The position numbers and the translations under genes are program-made. Below, piece after piece: positions 1 through 6,664 of a stretch of DNA of 35,883 nt (position 1 is the stretch's first letter; each line of letters begins with the position of its first letter). The notes under the pieces were generated by a model that worked only from the letters and a program-made list of their open reading frames with translations, was not told the origin of the DNA and searched no databases. The stretch covers positions 1 through 35,883 of the forward strand of contig CANQPO010000018.1 of NCBI GenBank assembly GCA_947625695.1, given 5' to 3'. The DNA is from an uncultured Clostridia bacterium. Lineage in GTDB: Bacteria; Bacillota; Clostridia; Christensenellales; Borkfalkiaceae.

Positions 1-689
1 GTTACAATTTGCAGGAGGAATTTCCCATTCTCACCATCCGCCGCACGGCTTTTAAGAGCTGTATCGACGAAATTTTATGGATCTGGCAGAAAAAGAGCAA
101 CAACATCCACGACTTAAAGCCGCACATCTGGGACAGCTGGGCGGACGAGAGCGGCTCTATCGGCAAGGCATACGGCTACCAACTCGCCCAAAAGGCGCAG
201 TATAAGGAGGGGGAGTTCGACCAAGTGGACAGAGTGCTTTTCGACTTAAAGCACAACCCCGCCTCGCGCAGGATCATGACCAATCTGTATAATTTTGCCG
301 ATCTCCACGAAATGCATCTCTACCCTTGCGCCTACTCCATGACCTTCAACGTCTCGGGAAACACCTTAAACGGCATTTTGAACCAGCGTTCGCAGGACAT
401 GCTCGCCGCCAATAATTGGAACGTGGTGCAGTATGCGGTGCTCCTCAAAATGTTCGCGCAGGCGAGCGGACTGAAAGCGGGTGAACTCGTGCACGTCATT
501 GCCGACGCACACCTCTACGACCGCCATGTGCCCATCGTAAAGGAGCTCATCACCCGCGAACCTCTTCCCGCACCTCTACTTTTCATGGACGAAAGTATTT
601 CAAATTTTTACTCTTTCACCCGCGACAGCTTCACGCTCGAGAACTACCAATTCCACCCCTTCGACGTCAAGATCCCGATCGCGGTATAA
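1..689 (+). CDS. thyA: Thymidylate synthase, 5'-truncated by window edge
   Basis: Thymidylate synthase makes dTMP from dUMP using methylene-tetrahydrofolate and releases dihydrofolate. The reading frame is open from the first base, and the first residues (YNLQEEFPILTIRRTAFK) align with an internal stretch of the family, so the true start lies outside the window; the TTG at position 9 is not a likely start. Visible motifs are ILWIWQKKSN, IWDSWADE, the catalytic cysteine in LYPCAYS (codon 327-329), NQRSQDM and the nucleotide-binding ADAHLYDRH. The residue after the catalytic Cys is Ala rather than the His of E. coli ThyA; together with ILWIWQKKSN this matches the B. subtilis ThyA/phage phi3T subclass as I recall it. 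It precedes folA, which recycles the dihydrofolate it produces. No clear terminator follows. Confidence 0.95.
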   Translation, partial: YNLQEEFPILTIRRTAFKSCIDEILWIWQKKSNNIHDLKPHIWDSWADESGSIGKAYGYQLAQKAQYKEGEFDQVDRVLFDLKHNPASRRIMTNLYNFADLHEMHLYPCAYSMTFNVSGNTLNGILNQRSQDMLAANNWNVVQYAVLLKMFAQASGLKAGELVHVIADAHLYDRHVPIVKELITREPLPAPLLFMDESISNFYSFTRDSFTLENYQFHPFDVKIPIAV

Positions 690-1113
690 AACGCGCTTCT
701 CGCCCACCACTTTCCCCCAAAAAATACGTCATGTTGAGCGAAGTCGAAACATGTCCATATTATACTGCGGACACCCTTCGACAAGCTCAGGGTGACGTAA
801 TTAGAATAAGTGCGCGGGACAGCAAGGCGAAACACTTGCCCACCCCTTGAGGGGTGGGTGCCGACGAAGGAGGCGGAAGGGGTGTTTGCGGGGTTCCTTA
901 TTTTAACCCCCTCCACCGGAGGGGAATATCCATGTACAAAAGCGCGTCATTCCGAGCCGAACGGGCAACAACGAAGTCCGAAACGGCAATTCCCCGAGGG
1001 AATCTTGTTGCGTCCAAGTACGTTTTAACACTTAAACCATCAAGGAGGGTTTCCTCGCGCGATTATTTACGACGACCCCCAAAGGGTCGAGCAAAGAATC
1101 GCGCGAAACACTT
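690..1113. repeat. Intergenic gap of dispersed hairpin repeats between thyA and folA
   Basis: No credible gene is present. The stretch is a patchwork of short units that recur elsewhere in the window. A unit near 768-796 reads like the common CACCCTTCGACAAGCTCAGG element. An 8-bp hairpin with a TTGA loop (839-858) recurs at 35238-35257 with the same flank leading into GGAAGGGGTGT. A perfect 7-bp hairpin sits at 908-924. A block around 975-1030 containing ATTCCCCGAGGGAAT and GTCCAAGT recurs near 27667-27715. A strong hairpin, 1055-1064 with 1097-1106, lies directly before folA. Short ORFs here are translations of repeats. Confidence 0.8.
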
Positions 1114-1116
1114 ATG
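1042..1116 (+). promoter_or_regulatory. folA initiation region: distant Shine-Dalgarno, hairpin, start codon
   Basis: A strong Shine-Dalgarno-like AAGGAGGG lies at 1042-1049, about 65 nt before the folA ATG and too far for normal use. Between them a hairpin with a perfect 10-bp outer stem (1055-1064 with 1097-1106) and an inner GACCC/GGGTC stem could bring the site within about 13 unpaired nucleotides of the ATG. No Shine-Dalgarno lies at the usual distance. Bridged initiation is an inference; the hairpin may simply be a repeat unit. Confidence 0.35.
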
Positions 1117-1596
1117 AAAGCAATTTTTCATGCAGATAAAAACTGGGGCATCGGGAAGAACAACGGCCTGATGTTCTCCCTCCCCAAGGATATGAAATTT
1201 TTCCGCGAGACGACGAAGGGAAAGGTCGTCGTCATGGGGCTGAATACCCTGCGCTCTTTTCCGGACGGCAAGCCCTTAAAAAACCGCGTCAACATCGTTC
1301 TCTCGCCCGAAGATGTAGATGAGGACGTCATCACTGTCCACAGCCTTGAAGAACTCTTCGAAGAGGTCAAAAAGTATCCTCAGGACGACGTGTTCGTTAT
1401 CGGCGGGGCGAGTGTGTACCGCGCCCTTCTGCCTTATTGCACCGAGGCGCTTGTTACAAAAGTGGATGCAAGCGGCGGTGCGGACGTGTTCGCGCCCAAC
1501 CTCGACGAAAACGAAAATTTCTCCCTCGCCGAAGAAAGCGCCCCCCAAGAGGACAACGGCTACACCATCAAGTTCTGCACCTACCGCAAGATATAA
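1114..1596 (+). CDS. folA: Dihydrofolate reductase
   Basis: This 160-residue protein reduces dihydrofolate to tetrahydrofolate with NADPH in the cytosol, replenishing the folate oxidised by thymidylate synthase, which is encoded just upstream. Family motifs are the N-terminal AIFHADKNWGIGKNNGLMFSLPKDMKFFRETT (family pattern: GIGxxxxLPW, LPxDMxxFxxxT), KVVVMGLNT and the late FVIGGASVY glycine pair that binds NADPH. Length matches the 155-165 residues typical of bacterial enzymes. Two usually conserved positions differ: the LPW tryptophan is Phe, and the Arg of the MGRxT motif is Leu. The ATG at 1114 is the only start that keeps the full N-terminal strand. It lacks a nearby Shine-Dalgarno. Confidence 0.95.
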   Translation: MKAIFHADKNWGIGKNNGLMFSLPKDMKFFRETTKGKVVVMGLNTLRSFPDGKPLKNRVNIVLSPEDVDEDVITVHSLEELFEEVKKYPQDDVFVIGGASVYRALLPYCTEALVTKVDASGGADVFAPNLDENENFSLAEESAPQEDNGYTIKFCTYRKI

Positions 1597-1628
1597 ACTT
1601 GTATAGTTTTATTGCTAAAAACAACAAC

Positions 1629-1654
1629 AAAGCCCGTCGCATGGACGGGCTTTT
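1629..1654 (+). terminator. Rho-independent terminator after folA
   Basis: A 10-bp stem, AAAGCCCGTC pairing with GACGGGCTTT, has a short loop and ends in TTTT. It lies just past folA. On the other strand it is followed by TTTGTTGTTG, so it may also end the convergent XRE gene. Confidence 0.85.
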
Positions 1655-1664
1655 GCGTATATAT

Positions 1665-1892
1665 TTAATAACTTTTTGTGCCTGTTTCATCCTCCAAACC
1701 GAGCAAGAAATCTGAGCTTATATGAAAGTATTCCGCCGTTAGGAAAATATTTTCCGCTACGGGTTGTACGTTCCCATTGGTCCAATCGGACACGCTCATG
1801 GCCGAAACGCCGATTTTTTCCGCAAAGGCGCGTTTGGATAGATTATTCGACATCAACAACTCGCTCAACCTTTCGGCAAATTGATTTCTCAT
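1665..1892 (-). CDS. Small XRE-family HTH repressor, likely regulator of the RiPP operon
   Basis: A 75-residue single-domain DNA-binding protein of the Cro/CI (XRE) type. The helix-turn-helix spans about residues 18-41 (LSKRAFAEKIGVSAMSVSDW) and the C-terminal IFLTAEYFHISSDFLLGLED is the usual ending of small phage-like repressors. There is no sensor domain. It is divergent from the precursor peptide/radical SAM pair; the shared intergenic region holds two palindromes placed as repressor sites. A consensus -10 (TATAAT, minus strand 1904-1899) ends six bases before the ATG and no Shine-Dalgarno is present, so the mRNA may be leaderless. A TAAGTTT/AAACTTA inverted repeat (1892-1898, 1910-1916) brackets this -10 and could allow autoregulation. 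The ligand or inducer is unknown. Confidence 0.85.
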   Translation of the reverse strand: MRNQFAERLSELLMSNNLSKRAFAEKIGVSAMSVSDWTNGNVQPVAENIFLTAEYFHISSDFLLGLEDETGTKSY

Positions 1893-1916
1893 AAGTTTAT
1901 TATAAGGAAAAACTTA
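1892..1916 (-). promoter_or_regulatory. Promoter -10 of the XRE gene with flanking inverted repeat
   Basis: On the minus strand TATAAT lies at 1904-1899 and AAACTT separates it from the ATG at 1892. No convincing -35 is visible at 16-18 bp. TAAGTTT and AAACTTA arms (1910-1916 and 1892-1898) flank the box, with the same TAAG/CTTA ends as the operator palindromes at 1932 and 1955. Confidence 0.5.
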
Positions 1917-1926
1917 CAAAAAATGC

Positions 1927-1955
1927 TTGACATAAGATATATCTTATGATAATAT
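1927..1955 (+). promoter_or_regulatory. Promoter of the precursor peptide/radical SAM operon
   Basis: A perfect TTGACA -35 (1927-1932) is followed after 17 bp by TAATAT (1950-1955) as -10. The predicted start is near 1962. The spacer and the start region are each occupied by a palindrome, so a bound protein would block RNA polymerase. Confidence 0.7.
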
Positions 1956-1968
1956 AAGATATATCTTA
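1932..1968. promoter_or_regulatory. Twin palindromic operators
   Basis: Two copies of AAGATATATCTT are present. The first extends to a perfect 16-bp palindrome (1932-1947), the second to a perfect 14-bp palindrome (1955-1968). Their centres are 22 bp apart, about two helical turns, so two dimers would sit on the same DNA face. One covers the -35/-10 spacer and the other the predicted transcription start. The divergent XRE protein is the obvious candidate binder; this is inference. Confidence 0.65.
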
Positions 1969-1988
1969 CAAAAGGAGGTTAAGGGGTT

Positions 1989-2111
1989 ATGAAGTACGCG
2001 AAGCCCGCTGTGCTTGCGCAGAACAAGAAAGCAGGTTCCTATGCGGCAGGATGTCCGGCCAATTACAGTGGATACGAACTCGGATGCCACAGCTGCGATA
2101 GAGCCAAGTAA
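1989..2111 (+). CDS. Candidate RiPP precursor peptide, Cys-containing, 40 residues
   Basis: The ORF is preceded by a near-perfect Shine-Dalgarno (AAAGGAGG at 1971-1978) and lies directly behind a strong promoter. It encodes a basic N-terminus starting MKYAKPAVLAQNKKAGS, which looks like a leader, then a C-terminal part with Cys22, Cys33 and Cys36, Tyr18, Tyr26 and Tyr29, and several Gly, ending CDRAK. The gene 81 bp downstream encodes a radical SAM/SPASM enzyme with a PqqD-like recognition domain, the standard arrangement for ribosomally made, post-translationally modified peptides. From memory it resembles the small Cys-rich rSAM-modified peptides that NCBI names AC3_0185 family, but I could not check. 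Thioether (sactipeptide/ranthipeptide-like) or Tyr-based crosslinks are possible. No protease or exporter gene is adjacent. Confidence 0.75.
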   Translation: MKYAKPAVLAQNKKAGSYAAGCPANYSGYELGCHSCDRAK

Positions 2112-2131
2112 AGGAACGCATTCAAACATGA

Positions 2132-2161
2132 ACAAACACCCGACTTCGGTCGGGCGTTTGT
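2132..2161 (+). terminator. UUCG-loop hairpin between precursor and maturase (partial terminator)
   Basis: A 13-position stem (2132-2144 with 2149-2161, one A/C mismatch) is closed by a TTCG tetraloop. The uridine tract is poor (TTTGT), so it probably attenuates or stabilises rather than fully stopping transcription, which would give more precursor than enzyme. Confidence 0.6.
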
Positions 2162-2191
2162 CTAAGAACCCAACAAAAAAGGAAGTTAAAA

Positions 2192-3637
2192 ATGAATTAT
2201 TTGTTAAGAAAAGATTGCTATATCAGAACAATAGGGGAGTATGGGTATATCAAGTCAAGTGGACTTTTCAACGACTTGGTCTTTGATAAAAGCGGGCAGA
2301 TTTTTTTGTCTGCTTTGAGTAGAACGCCGAAATCACTCGAAAAATTGACGGAGGAAATCGCAAAACATTTCATCGACGTCAAGGAGAAAGATATCATCGG
2401 AGATGTCAAAGAATTTTTTGATGCTTTGGTGGATGACGGCTATGTCGTATTTGGAGAGACGGAACAAGAAGCTATTAAGCGCAATATCGGCTTCAATTAT
2501 GCCGATGTAAAACAAATGGGCTTGGAAGAGGACTACACCCCGCGCAACATCCGCTCGGATCGGGACAGCCAAGCTTTGCTTGATGAATATTTTTTGAAAA
2601 ATCCCTATCTTTCAAACTTTCAAATTGAACTCACCAGTCGTTGCAATGAGCGTTGCGTCCATTGCTATATTCCACACGAATATAAAAATTCCGACATAGA
2701 TGAGAAACTATATTATGATGTTTTGGAACAACTTCAAAAGATGGGAACGCTCGGGGTGACGCTCTCGGGCGGGGAACCAATGGTGCGTCCGAAATTCAAA
2801 GAATTTCTGAAGGCGGCAAAGGAGCGTGACTTTTATGTCCATGTACTTACAAATTTAACTTTGCTTGACGATGAAACGATACGCATTATGCGCGACGGCA
2901 ATACTTGCGGAATTCAAGCGAGTCTCTATAGTATGGTCCCCGAACATCATGATGCGATTACAACGGTAAAAGGTTCATTTGAAAAAACAAAGAATGCAAT
3001 CTTGAAACTCATTGAAAACAATATACCCGTGCAGATCAACTGTCCTGTGATGAAGGGGAATAAGAATGATGCGGCTGACGTAATTCGTTGGGGACATCAA
3101 CATAAGATCAGGACTAATGTTGATTATGCCATTATGGCTGAATACGATCACCAAACCTCCAATTTGGCAAACCGCCTGTCGCCCGAAGAGTGCAGGGGGG
3201 TCATTCGATCGATCATTGAACTTGATGAAGCCTATCAAAATTTGATTGGAGAGCTTGACTTCGACACTGCGGAAAAAGCGCATATCACGGATGAGAACGA
3301 GCCGTTTTGCGGAGTCGGAATTAACACCGCCTGTATGGTCGCAAACGGGAATGTCTATCCATGCCCGGGATGGCAAGGCTATGTCTGCGGGAATTTATAC
3401 GAAAAATCTTTACGGGAAATTTGGTTCCATTCCATCCCGATTCAGTATTTGAGAAATCTCAAAAAGAAAGACGTGAAAAAATGTGCAGATTGCAAGCATA
3501 AGGCATTTTGCAATCCCTGTTTAAGCAGATTTGCCAATGAATCTCCTACGGGCAATCCGCTTGAAGTAGCTTCCCATTTTTGCGAAGTTGCAAAGGTTAA
3601 CCGTGAAGTAGTTATGGAATATATAAAAAACAAATAA
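2192..3637 (+). CDS. Radical SAM/SPASM peptide maturase with PqqD-like N-terminal domain
   Basis: A 481-residue enzyme expected to modify the upstream peptide by radical chemistry. Residues 1-95 resemble a PqqD-type RiPP recognition element that binds the leader. The SAM-cleaving [4Fe-4S] cluster ligands are Cys151, Cys155 and Cys158 (CX3CX2C in RCNERCVHCY), followed by the SAM-binding GGEP at 193-196. The C-terminal SPASM domain has Cys373 and Cys391 in a CX12GX4C pattern, then Cys431, 434, 440 and 443, and Cys464, enough for two auxiliary clusters. The start is set by AAGGAAG about 10 bp upstream. Codon use is clearly more AT-rich than typA just downstream, suggesting transfer. The exact linkage it makes cannot be read from sequence. 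Class assignment is firm; substrate assignment rests on adjacency. Confidence 0.9.
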   Translation: MNYLLRKDCYIRTIGEYGYIKSSGLFNDLVFDKSGQIFLSALSRTPKSLEKLTEEIAKHFIDVKEKDIIGDVKEFFDALVDDGYVVFGETEQEAIKRNIGFNYADVKQMGLEEDYTPRNIRSDRDSQALLDEYFLKNPYLSNFQIELTSRCNERCVHCYIPHEYKNSDIDEKLYYDVLEQLQKMGTLGVTLSGGEPMVRPKFKEFLKAAKERDFYVHVLTNLTLLDDETIRIMRDGNTCGIQASLYSMVPEHHDAITTVKGSFEKTKNAILKLIENNIPVQINCPVMKGNKNDAADVIRWGHQHKIRTNVDYAIMAEYDHQTSNLANRLSPEECRGVIRSIIELDEAYQNLIGELDFDTAEKAHITDENEPFCGVGINTACMVANGNVYPCPGWQGYVCGNLYEKSLREIWFHSIPIQYLRNLKKKDVKKCADCKHKAFCNPCLSRFANESPTGNPLEVASHFCEVAKVNREVVMEYIKNK

Positions 3638-3651
3638 AAAGAGAAAATTCA

Positions 3652-3680
3652 AGGGGAGCGGGAATCGGCTCCTCTTTTTT
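3652..3680 (+). terminator. Terminator ending the RiPP operon
   Basis: AGGGGAGC (3652-3659) pairs with GCTCCTCT (3668-3675), with one G-U pair, and is followed by a run of T. It closes the precursor/maturase unit before the typA promoter. Confidence 0.75.
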
Positions 3681-3799
3681 GATAAGGAAAGTCGAATGGG
3701 CGGCAAAGTTGCGACATAAGACATTGATTGCTTCTTACGGAAAAAGGCGGAGTTTATTGCATCTTACAAAGAGAATTTCGTAAAATACCCTCTTTTTTG

Positions 3800-3828
3800 T
3801 TGTCAAAAGCGCAGAAAAGTACTATAAT
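3800..3828 (+). promoter_or_regulatory. typA promoter
   Basis: TTGTCA (3800-3805), a 17-bp spacer and TATAAT (3823-3828). The predicted start leaves a leader of about 20 nt with an AAGAGG site before the ATG at 3854. Confidence 0.85.
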
Positions 3829-3853
3829 CATCTGTGATTTTTAAGAGGCATCT

Positions 3854-5680
3854 ATGATCAGAAACGATTTACGAAACATTGCGATCATCGCGCACGTCGA
3901 CCACGGCAAGACGACCCTCGTCGATCAAATGCTCAAGCAGAGCGGCACTTTCCGCGAAAATCAGGCGGTAGAGGAGCGCGTGATGGACAGCGGCGACTTG
4001 GAGCGCGAGCGCGGCATCACCATTCTTGCAAAGAACACTTCCATTCACTATAACGGGGTAAAGATCAACATCGTCGATACCCCCGGGCACGCCGATTTCT
4101 CGGGCGAGGTAGAGCGGTCGCTCAAGATGGTTTCGGGCGTCCTCCTTCTTGTGGACGCCGCAGAGGGCCCCATGCCGCAGACCCGCTTTGTCACCCAAAA
4201 GGCGCTCGAACTCGGGCTCAAGCTCATCATCGTCGTCAACAAGATCGACCGCCCCGACGCGCGCATCTCCGAGGTCAACGACGAAGTCCTCGAACTTTTA
4301 ATGGACCTCAACGCGACGGACGAACAGCTCGAAAGTCCCTTTGTGTACTGTTCGGGCAGAGAGGGAACTTCTACGCTCGACCCTTTGGAGGAGGGGACCG
4401 ACCTAAAGCCGCTCTTTGATATGATCCTTTCCCACTTTCCGCCCCTTGAGATGGACGAAACAGGGGAACTTCAGATCCTCGTCTCCTCCATCGACTACAA
4501 CGAGTATGTCGGCAGGATCGGGATCGGCAGGATCGAACGCGGAGAGGCTTTCCCCAACCGCGAGGTCGTCGTATGCAACTACAACCACGAGGACGTCAAC
4601 ACCAAGGGCAAGCTCGTGGGGCTGTATGAGATCGAGGGCTTGAACCGCGTGCCCTGTGAAAGTGCAAAGGCGGGCGACATCGTCTGCTTTGCGGGCTTAG
4701 AGGGCATCAACATCGGCGACACGGTCTGCTCGCCCACTTGCGTCGAGCCCGTTCCCTTCGTCAAAATTTCCGAGCCCACGGTGGAGATGATCTTCTCCGT
4801 CAACGACTCTCCCTTCGCGGGGAAAGAGGGCAAGTGGGTCACGACGCGGCACCTCCGCGAAAGGCTCTACCGCGAACTTCTGCGCGACGTCTCTCTTCGG
4901 GTGGAGGACACCGACTCGACCGACGCCTTCCGCGTGAGCGGCAGAGGGGAGATGCACCTGAGTATCCTCATCGAGACCATGCGCCGCGAGGGGTACGAAT
5001 TTCAGGTGAGCGCACCCAAAGTTCTCTTCAAGGAGATCGACGGGCAGCGCTATGAGCCCGTAGAGCGGCTCATCGTGGACGTTCCCGAAACCAGCACGGG
5101 CCCCGTGTTCCAGAGCATGGGAGAAAGGAAGGGGGAACTCGTGCACATGAGCGCCATCGGCTCGCGGATGCGCCTCGAATTTTTGGTGCCCGCGCGGGGG
5201 CTCTTCGGCTACAAGAGCGAATTTTTGACGGACACCAAGGGCGAGGGGGTCATGAGCTCGGTGTTCTACGAATACCAACCCTATAAAGGTGAAATTCAAA
5301 AGCGCAGCACAGGCTCGCTCGTCGCGTTTGAGAGCGGCGAGGCGGTCACCTACGGGCTCTTCAACGCGCAGGGGAGGGGACAGCTCTTCATCGGCGCGGG
5401 CGTGCAGGTGTACGAGGGCATGGTCATCGGCTTTTCTCCCAAGGACGAGGACATCAACGTGAACGTGTGCAAAACGAAGCACCTCACCAACACCCGTTCC
5501 TCCTCTTCGGACGAAGCGCTACGTCTCATCACCCCCAAGAAGATGAGCCTTGAAGAGTGCCTCGAGTTCATCAAGGACGATGAGCTTTTGGAAGTGACGC
5601 CGCAGAACGTCCGCATCCGCAAACGCATTTTGGACGGCGAACTCCGCGCCAAAGCGCGTGCGAAGGCCAAATTGCAGTAG
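3854..5680 (+). CDS. typA: Ribosome-associated GTPase TypA/BipA
   Basis: TypA (BipA) is a translational GTPase of the EF-G type that binds the 70S ribosome and supports ribosome assembly and growth under stress. At 608 residues it is the usual length. G motifs are AHVDHGKTT at about residue 14 (G1), RGITI (G2), DTPGHADF (G3), NKIDRPDAR (G4) and a G5 region near YCSGREG. Domain II, the EF-G-like domains III/V (TGPVFQSMGERKGELVHM) and the BipA-specific C-terminal domain (NTRSSSSDEALRLITPKKMSLEECLEFIKDDELLEVTP) are all present. The ATG at 3854 follows its own consensus promoter. The gene is monocistronic: a terminator follows at 5767. Confidence 0.98.
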   Translation: MIRNDLRNIAIIAHVDHGKTTLVDQMLKQSGTFRENQAVEERVMDSGDLERERGITILAKNTSIHYNGVKINIVDTPGHADFSGEVERSLKMVSGVLLLVDAAEGPMPQTRFVTQKALELGLKLIIVVNKIDRPDARISEVNDEVLELLMDLNATDEQLESPFVYCSGREGTSTLDPLEEGTDLKPLFDMILSHFPPLEMDETGELQILVSSIDYNEYVGRIGIGRIERGEAFPNREVVVCNYNHEDVNTKGKLVGLYEIEGLNRVPCESAKAGDIVCFAGLEGINIGDTVCSPTCVEPVPFVKISEPTVEMIFSVNDSPFAGKEGKWVTTRHLRERLYRELLRDVSLRVEDTDSTDAFRVSGRGEMHLSILIETMRREGYEFQVSAPKVLFKEIDGQRYEPVERLIVDVPETSTGPVFQSMGERKGELVHMSAIGSRMRLEFLVPARGLFGYKSEFLTDTKGEGVMSSVFYEYQPYKGEIQKRSTGSLVAFESGEAVTYGLFNAQGRGQLFIGAGVQVYEGMVIGFSPKDEDINVNVCKTKHLTNTRSSSSDEALRLITPKKMSLEECLEFIKDDELLEVTPQNVRIRKRILDGELRAKARAKAKLQ

Positions 5681-5719
5681 AAAGGGCTCCAAACCTCGAA
5701 AAATTCCATTTAGCATAGT

Positions 5720-5759
5720 ACTACGCGTGACATAATAATAAAACTATGCGTGACATAGT
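5720..5759. repeat. Dispersed palindrome, site A (two 17-mers)
   Basis: Two 17-nt copies, ACTACGCGTGACATAAT (5720-5736) and ACTATGCGTGACATAGT (5743-5759), are 23 bp apart centre to centre. They belong to the family also seen near 15281, 21146 and 30737. TAGCATAGTACT just before the first copy is shared with the 30726 site. Confidence 0.7.
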
Positions 5760-5766
5760 ATTCAAT

Positions 5767-5790
5767 AAACCGTCCGAATCGGGCGGTTTT
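5767..5790 (+). terminator. typA terminator
   Basis: AAACCGTCC pairs with GGGCGGTTT (one G-U pair) around a GAATC loop, followed by TTGTTCT. It separates typA from the sporulation/division cluster. Confidence 0.75.
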
Positions 5791-5826
5791 GTTCTATTTC
5801 GGACGCCGCTCGCATATGCGTAGAGC

Positions 5827-6075
5827 ATGGAAAACCAGAGCATTCTCACCATTGAACAGCGGAAGAAGATCACCATGACCTGCGTGGAGAGCGTAGACGC
5901 CTTTTCCGAGACCCGCATTCTGCTCACGGTCGGCGGGCAGCGCGTGATAATCGACGGCGACAAACTCAAAATTTTGACCTTTTCGCAGGGTAGCGGCAAT
6001 TTCTCGGCGAGCGGAGAGGTGCGCGCTCTTCGCTACGGGAGCGGGAAGGGGAAGCTGGCGGGGCTGTTCAAGTGA
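5827..6075 (+). CDS. yabP: YabP-family sporulation protein
   Basis: An 82-residue protein of the YabP/YqfC family, required in Bacillus for spore development and made in the mother cell. It has the beta-rich family pattern: RKKITMTCVESVDAFSETRILLTVGGQRVIIDGDKLKILTF, then SGEVRALRYG and a C-terminal LAGLFK like the Bacillus SKLFK ending. It is slightly shorter than Bacillus YabP (about 100). The next gene is yabQ and then a divIC-like gene, the same order as Bacillus yabP-yabQ-divIC, which supports the call. Its GTGA stop/start overlap with yabQ indicates coupled translation. No clear sigma-A promoter lies in the 36 bp after the typA terminator. Confidence 0.85.
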   Translation: MENQSILTIEQRKKITMTCVESVDAFSETRILLTVGGQRVIIDGDKLKILTFSQGSGNFSASGEVRALRYGSGKGKLAGLFK

Positions 6076-6449
6076 GCCACCTGCACGCCTTTTTGCTCTG
6101 CGCGCTCCTCGGATTTATCGGCGGCGCGGCATACGATCTGTTGACGGGTCTTGCCTATCCCTTTAAAAACCGCCTTGTAACGGCGGTCGCCGAGGGGCTC
6201 TTTTGTCTGCTCTTTGCGGGACTCTATCTTCTGTTCTCCCTCAAATTTGCCCTTTCCGACCTCCGTTTTTACCATTTTTTGGGATGTGCTGCAGGATTTT
6301 TCCTTTATTTGAAAAGCGTGCATAAAACGGTTGCATTTTTTTTGCAAAAGATATATAATAGTTTTGTATCGAAAAAGCAAAAGAGAAGGGATGAGAAATG
6401 CCGAAGAAAGAGAAGATTTCCGAAGAGAAAGCAAAACGCATCGCAGTAG
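6072..6449 (+). CDS. yabQ: YabQ-like spore cortex membrane protein
   Basis: A 125-residue integral membrane protein. The start is GTG at 6072, overlapping the yabP stop (GTGA). Hydrophobic segments cover about residues 5-24, 36-57 and 68-84, followed by a very basic tail (KKQKRRDEKCRRKRRFPKRKQ). The N-terminal FIGGAAYDLL matches the Gly/Tyr-Asp motif of YabQ, which in Bacillus is needed for cortex formation and sits in the outer forespore membrane. The last 52 nt overlap the divIC-like gene, so the basic tail and the start of that protein are encoded by the same DNA in different frames. Confidence 0.8.
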   Translation: MSHLHAFLLCALLGFIGGAAYDLLTGLAYPFKNRLVTAVAEGLFCLLFAGLYLLFSLKFALSDLRFYHFLGCAAGFFLYLKSVHKTVAFFLQKIYNSFVSKKQKRRDEKCRRKRRFPKRKQNASQ

Positions 6450-6664
6450 GCGCTACGATCGCGGGCGTGCTTCTCATCATCTTTTTGATCGTGATCGTCA
6501 TCGTGCAGTTTGTACAGATGGGGGTGGCGAGTTCCAAAAAGGATCAGCTTGACGAGCGCATCGGCGAATATGAGCGTTCGATTGAGCAAGGGCAGAACGA
6601 TCTCGACTATTATCGGTCGGGCGAAGGGCTCTACTACTATGCCCGCCGGAACGGGTTCAAGTAA
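6398..6664 (+). CDS. divIC: DivIC/FtsB-like septum formation protein
   Basis: An 88-residue single-pass membrane protein: basic cytoplasmic start, one membrane segment at about residues 15-38 (VGATIAGVLLIIFLIVIVIVQFVQM), a short heptad region (KDQLDERIGEYERSIEQGQNDLDYYRS) and the family ending YYARRNGFK. DivIC works with FtsL and DivIB at the division site to recruit and activate septal wall synthesis. Position after yabP-yabQ matches Bacillus. A GAAGGG site about 10 bp upstream lies inside yabQ. Its stop overlaps the next start (TAATG). Confidence 0.88.
   Translation: MPKKEKISEEKAKRIAVGATIAGVLLIIFLIVIVIVQFVQMGVASSKKDQLDERIGEYERSIEQGQNDLDYYRSGEGLYYYARRNGFK

Noticed and set aside
854..1117. 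87-codon ORF ending on the folA start (ATGA), possible coupling
   Set aside because: The frame is built from repeat units and hairpins with no start signal near its Shine-Dalgarno; coupling cannot be excluded but there is no protein-like signal.
5792..5826. Sigma-E-like promoter before yabP (CATATG near 5812)
   Set aside because: Only a short -10-like match and no convincing -35; too weak to annotate.
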